Origin: an uncultured Prevotella sp.
Lineage (GTDB): Bacteria > Bacteroidota > Bacteroidia > Bacteroidales > Bacteroidaceae
Assembly: GCA_947304695.1 (NCBI GenBank)
Contig: CAMZBS010000080.1
Span: 1-8,617 of the forward strand
DNA length: 8,617 nt
Direction of reading: 5' to 3'
Below the pieces are notes generated by a model that had not been told where the DNA came from, searched no databases, and worked only from the letters and a program-made list of their open reading frames with translations. Positions 6,791 through 8,617 of this stretch are shown one piece after another. A program made the position numbers and the translations under genes. Every line of letters starts with the position of its first letter. The stretch's first letter is position 1.

Positions 6791-8227
6791 TTAGTGTTTC
6801 ATTTCTCCAGCAATAATCTCAGCCATGCGACGGGCACCCTTGTCATCGGGATGGATGCCATCGAAGAGCATCTTGTCCTCGTCACCAGCAAAGAGCGTAT
6901 GAAGGTCTATGACTTTCAAACCGTATTTACGGGCTACCTCCTTCTGGATGGGGATGATGGCATTGGTGATCACAGAGTCACTGATGTTCCAGGTCGACTT
7001 AATGGCTGGAATGGGCGTACAGAGGAAAATCTTCGTCTGCTTGGGCTGCAAAGCGTTAATCATCTGTTCCAGGTCGTGACGGAACTCAGCTCCGTACTGC
7101 CAGTTCTCAGGCTTCGAGTCGTTGGTGCCCAGTTTGATAATGGCAACATCGGGTTTGAAGGCCAACGCATCACGCCATGCCACCTCGTTCATGTAAGGGT
7201 GGTCGCCCTTATTCAGCATGGTACGGGCACTCACGCCGAAGTTCTTCACCCAATAGTCGTTGCCAAGAATCTTCTGCAACTCAGCAGGATAGCCATACTG
7301 TGGTGCCATGTCGATACCGTGGCCGTCGGTAATGCTATTGCCGATGCAGGCCACACGCACAGCACCCGGCTTCGGTACCTGTCGGTCTTTCAGCCAATTG
7401 CCCAGGTCGGTCAGCATCTGGTCATGATACTTGAACCAAGGGCCGAAGCCGAAGCCGTGATCACCTGTGGGATAGATATACATGGCGCACTCATTACCTG
7501 CCTTTCGCATGGCCGAATAGTACTGCACGCCATTGGTCACAGGCGGCACAAGCCGGTCGTCGCTGGCCATGATGATGAGAGCTGGCGGTGTCAGGTGACG
7601 GCGCACGGCATTCTGCGTTGAGAAATCACGCACCAGTTTAGGGTCTTTCTGCCCCTCTTCGCCAAGGAAGTTGCGGCACGACCACTTATGCGAGACACGC
7701 TCATCCATGGAGATGACAGGATAGAAGAGTATTGTGAAGTCGGGTCTTACGTCGAAATCGGAATGTGTAGAAATGACCGATGACAGATGGCCACCTGCCG
7801 AAAAGCCCATGATGCCCACGTCGTGGGGATTGATGCCCCATGCCTGAGCCGAATCACGGACAATGCGAATGCCTCCTTCTACGTCGCTGATGGGCTTGGT
7901 GCGGTCGCCTTCCGGCAATCGGTAGTTCACCACAAAGTAGGCAATACCCTGCCCATTGAGCCAGTCGGAAGCCAAATAGCCTTCATGACTGTTCGACAAC
8001 ATGGAATAGCCACCACCCGGCACGCCTACGATGGCTTTTCCAGAAGGATGCTCAGGCAAAAAGCATACCATCTGTGCCTTCCCATCAGGGGTTAGGTTCA
8101 ATGTAAACTTCCTCGCAGTCTGTGCCTGTGCTCCCATCGCGAAGAACACCAGCAGCGTCATCATCTGCCGTAACAGGCTCTTTCCATTTAGCTTTGTCAT
8201 CATCTTCTTTATGTTTTTAGTTATCAT
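6791..8227 (-). CDS. Secreted two-domain carbohydrate esterase (alpha/beta hydrolase + SGNH/GDSL hydrolase)
   Basis: A 478-residue protein. A hydrophobic segment (LLRQMMTLLVFFAMGAQAQ) is a signal peptide, with cleavage after AQA. Domain 1 (~35-285) is an alpha/beta hydrolase: oxyanion motif PGGGY at 70-74, nucleophile elbow GFSAGG with Ser143, acid Asp224 in ASDDRLVPP, His257 in GDHGFG. Domain 2 (~290-478) is an SGNH hydrolase: block I GNSITD with Ser298, block II Gly331 in NFGVS, block III GTND with Asn369, block V DGIH with Asp456 and His459. All residues of both active sites are present. Such pairs are usually acyl or acetyl esterases that strip ester groups from plant polysaccharides such as xylan or pectin; the real substrate is unknown. 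The ATG at 8227 overlaps the upstream stop by 4 nt (ATGA); a start at the ATG at 8203 or 8200 is possible and gives a shorter, more typical signal peptide. Confidence 0.92.
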   Translation of the reverse strand: MITKNIKKMMTKLNGKSLLRQMMTLLVFFAMGAQAQTARKFTLNLTPDGKAQMVCFLPEHPSGKAIVGVPGGGYSMLSNSHEGYLASDWLNGQGIAYFVVNYRLPEGDRTKPISDVEGGIRIVRDSAQAWGINPHDVGIMGFSAGGHLSSVISTHSDFDVRPDFTILFYPVISMDERVSHKWSCRNFLGEEGQKDPKLVRDFSTQNAVRRHLTPPALIIMASDDRLVPPVTNGVQYYSAMRKAGNECAMYIYPTGDHGFGFGPWFKYHDQMLTDLGNWLKDRQVPKPGAVRVACIGNSITDGHGIDMAPQYGYPAELQKILGNDYWVKNFGVSARTMLNKGDHPYMNEVAWRDALAFKPDVAIIKLGTNDSKPENWQYGAEFRHDLEQMINALQPKQTKIFLCTPIPAIKSTWNISDSVITNAIIPIQKEVARKYGLKVIDLHTLFAGDEDKMLFDGIHPDDKGARRMAEIIAGEMKH

Positions 8228-8617
8228 CTTACAGTCATGTGGAAGCAACCTTGCTTCACCTCATATTTGATATAGCAACGGTCTGCCATACGCATGTCAC
8301 GCAGCACCTCGCTCAGCACCCACTTCAGCGTGTCGCTGGGCACACGGCGTCGCTGTTCACCCTCGGGGTCTTCCACCGTTTCATAGCGGTTATAAGCAAT
8401 GTCAAACGTGGTGCCATAGAGATGACATGAGTTCTCGGTGGCATTCCCATTGAAGCGACGCAGACGGGTCACGTCCTCCTGGGTGCGGAGCACACTGGTA
8501 ACCATGAAACGGTGAAGGGGCACCCCCTTGACTTGCAGACTGTCGAAGAATGCCTGTCCGATGTCCTGTAGAAGCACAGCAGCACGGGGCACCAGATAAG
8601 GAATGCTTTGTCGCAGC
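8224..8617 (-). CDS. DUF5715-like / M15-type peptidase-like protein, C-terminal part (start outside window)
   Basis: The frame is open to the window edge, so the N-terminus is missing; about 130 codons are visible, ending in TGA at 8226-8224. A GTG at 8592 lies mid-frame and is unlikely to be the start. The segment TSVLRTQEDVTRLRRFNGNA followed by NSCHLYGTTFDIAY fits the M15 (VanY/DD-carboxypeptidase) zinc pattern SxHxxGxxxD. The terminal GCFHMTVR supplies a later histidine of the kind that completes the zinc site. This arrangement matches Bacteroidota proteins annotated as DUF5715, thought to be cell-wall peptidase relatives acting in the periplasm. Peptidoglycan cleavage is inferred from the motifs; the signal peptide and first half cannot be seen. 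The stop overlaps the esterase start (ATGA), so it is the upstream member of that operon. Confidence 0.75.
   Translation of the reverse strand, partial: LRQSIPYLVPRAAVLLQDIGQAFFDSLQVKGVPLHRFMVTSVLRTQEDVTRLRRFNGNATENSCHLYGTTFDIAYNRYETVEDPEGEQRRRVPSDTLKWVLSEVLRDMRMADRCYIKYEVKQGCFHMTVR

Noticed and set aside
6788..7621. 277-codon + strand open frame opposite the esterase gene
   Set aside because: It is the complement of conserved SGNH and hydrolase coding sequence, and the peptide has no family resemblance.
8228..8248. Seven extra codons before the esterase start, from a TTG at 8248
   Set aside because: The resulting LPHDCK residues are not part of a signal peptide, and the ATG at 8227 makes a classic ATGA overlap with the upstream stop.
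1..8617. Search for mobile elements, phage, toxin-antitoxin or defence genes
   Set aside because: No transposase, integrase, toxin-like small gene pair, terminal repeats or tRNA attachment site was recognised; every gene-sized region is accounted for by the listed genes.

Overview
The window looks like ordinary chromosomal DNA from a member of the Bacteroidota, most likely the Prevotella/Segatella side of the Bacteroidales. The reasons are a match to the Bacteroidota promoter pattern (TTTG, 19 nt, TAnnTTTG) before radA, Bacteroidales-type proteins (a DUF5715/M15-like protein, a LeuB with the HGSWPQAAG variant, a two-domain secreted esterase), and weak use of Shine-Dalgarno sites. No tRNA, rRNA, CRISPR array, insertion sequence, phage gene or recognisable defence or biosynthetic cassette was seen.

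Left edge (1-413): the 3' end of a sugar isomerase of the L-fucose isomerase family on the + strand. It is followed by a strong GAAA-loop hairpin, probably its terminator, and then by a small cluster of direct and inverted copies of a CGTAAGCG motif. This cluster lies between two converging genes.

Left centre (414-3535, - strand): a two-gene unit read right to left. It starts with a lipoprotein that resembles the substrate-binding proteins of ABC importers (NMT1/THI5/SsuA-like). A large cytoplasmic TPR protein follows, and its start codon overlaps the lipoprotein's stop codon. No permease or ATPase gene is present next to them.

Centre (3536-4996): a 75-nt divergent intergenic region carries interleaved face-to-face promoters, one for the lipoprotein and one for radA. 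radA is complete and has all its expected motifs.

Right (5004-8617, - strand): a tightly packed chain read right to left. It consists of a DUF5715/M15-peptidase-like protein (N-terminus outside the window), a secreted two-domain esterase (alpha/beta hydrolase plus SGNH hydrolase), leuB, and a small secreted TPR protein. The junctions are a 4-nt ATGA overlap, an 18-nt gap and a 1-nt TAATG overlap, so the genes are probably co-transcribed although their roles (cell wall, polysaccharide deacylation, leucine synthesis, unknown periplasmic scaffold) do not form one obvious pathway. The last TPR gene and radA end tail to tail only 7 nt apart.

I found no convincing new multi-gene system. The items most worth checking are the interleaved divergent promoters with a possibly leaderless lipoprotein transcript, the orphan binding lipoprotein coupled to a large TPR protein, the two-catalytic-site esterase beside leuB, and the iterated CGTAAGCG element.
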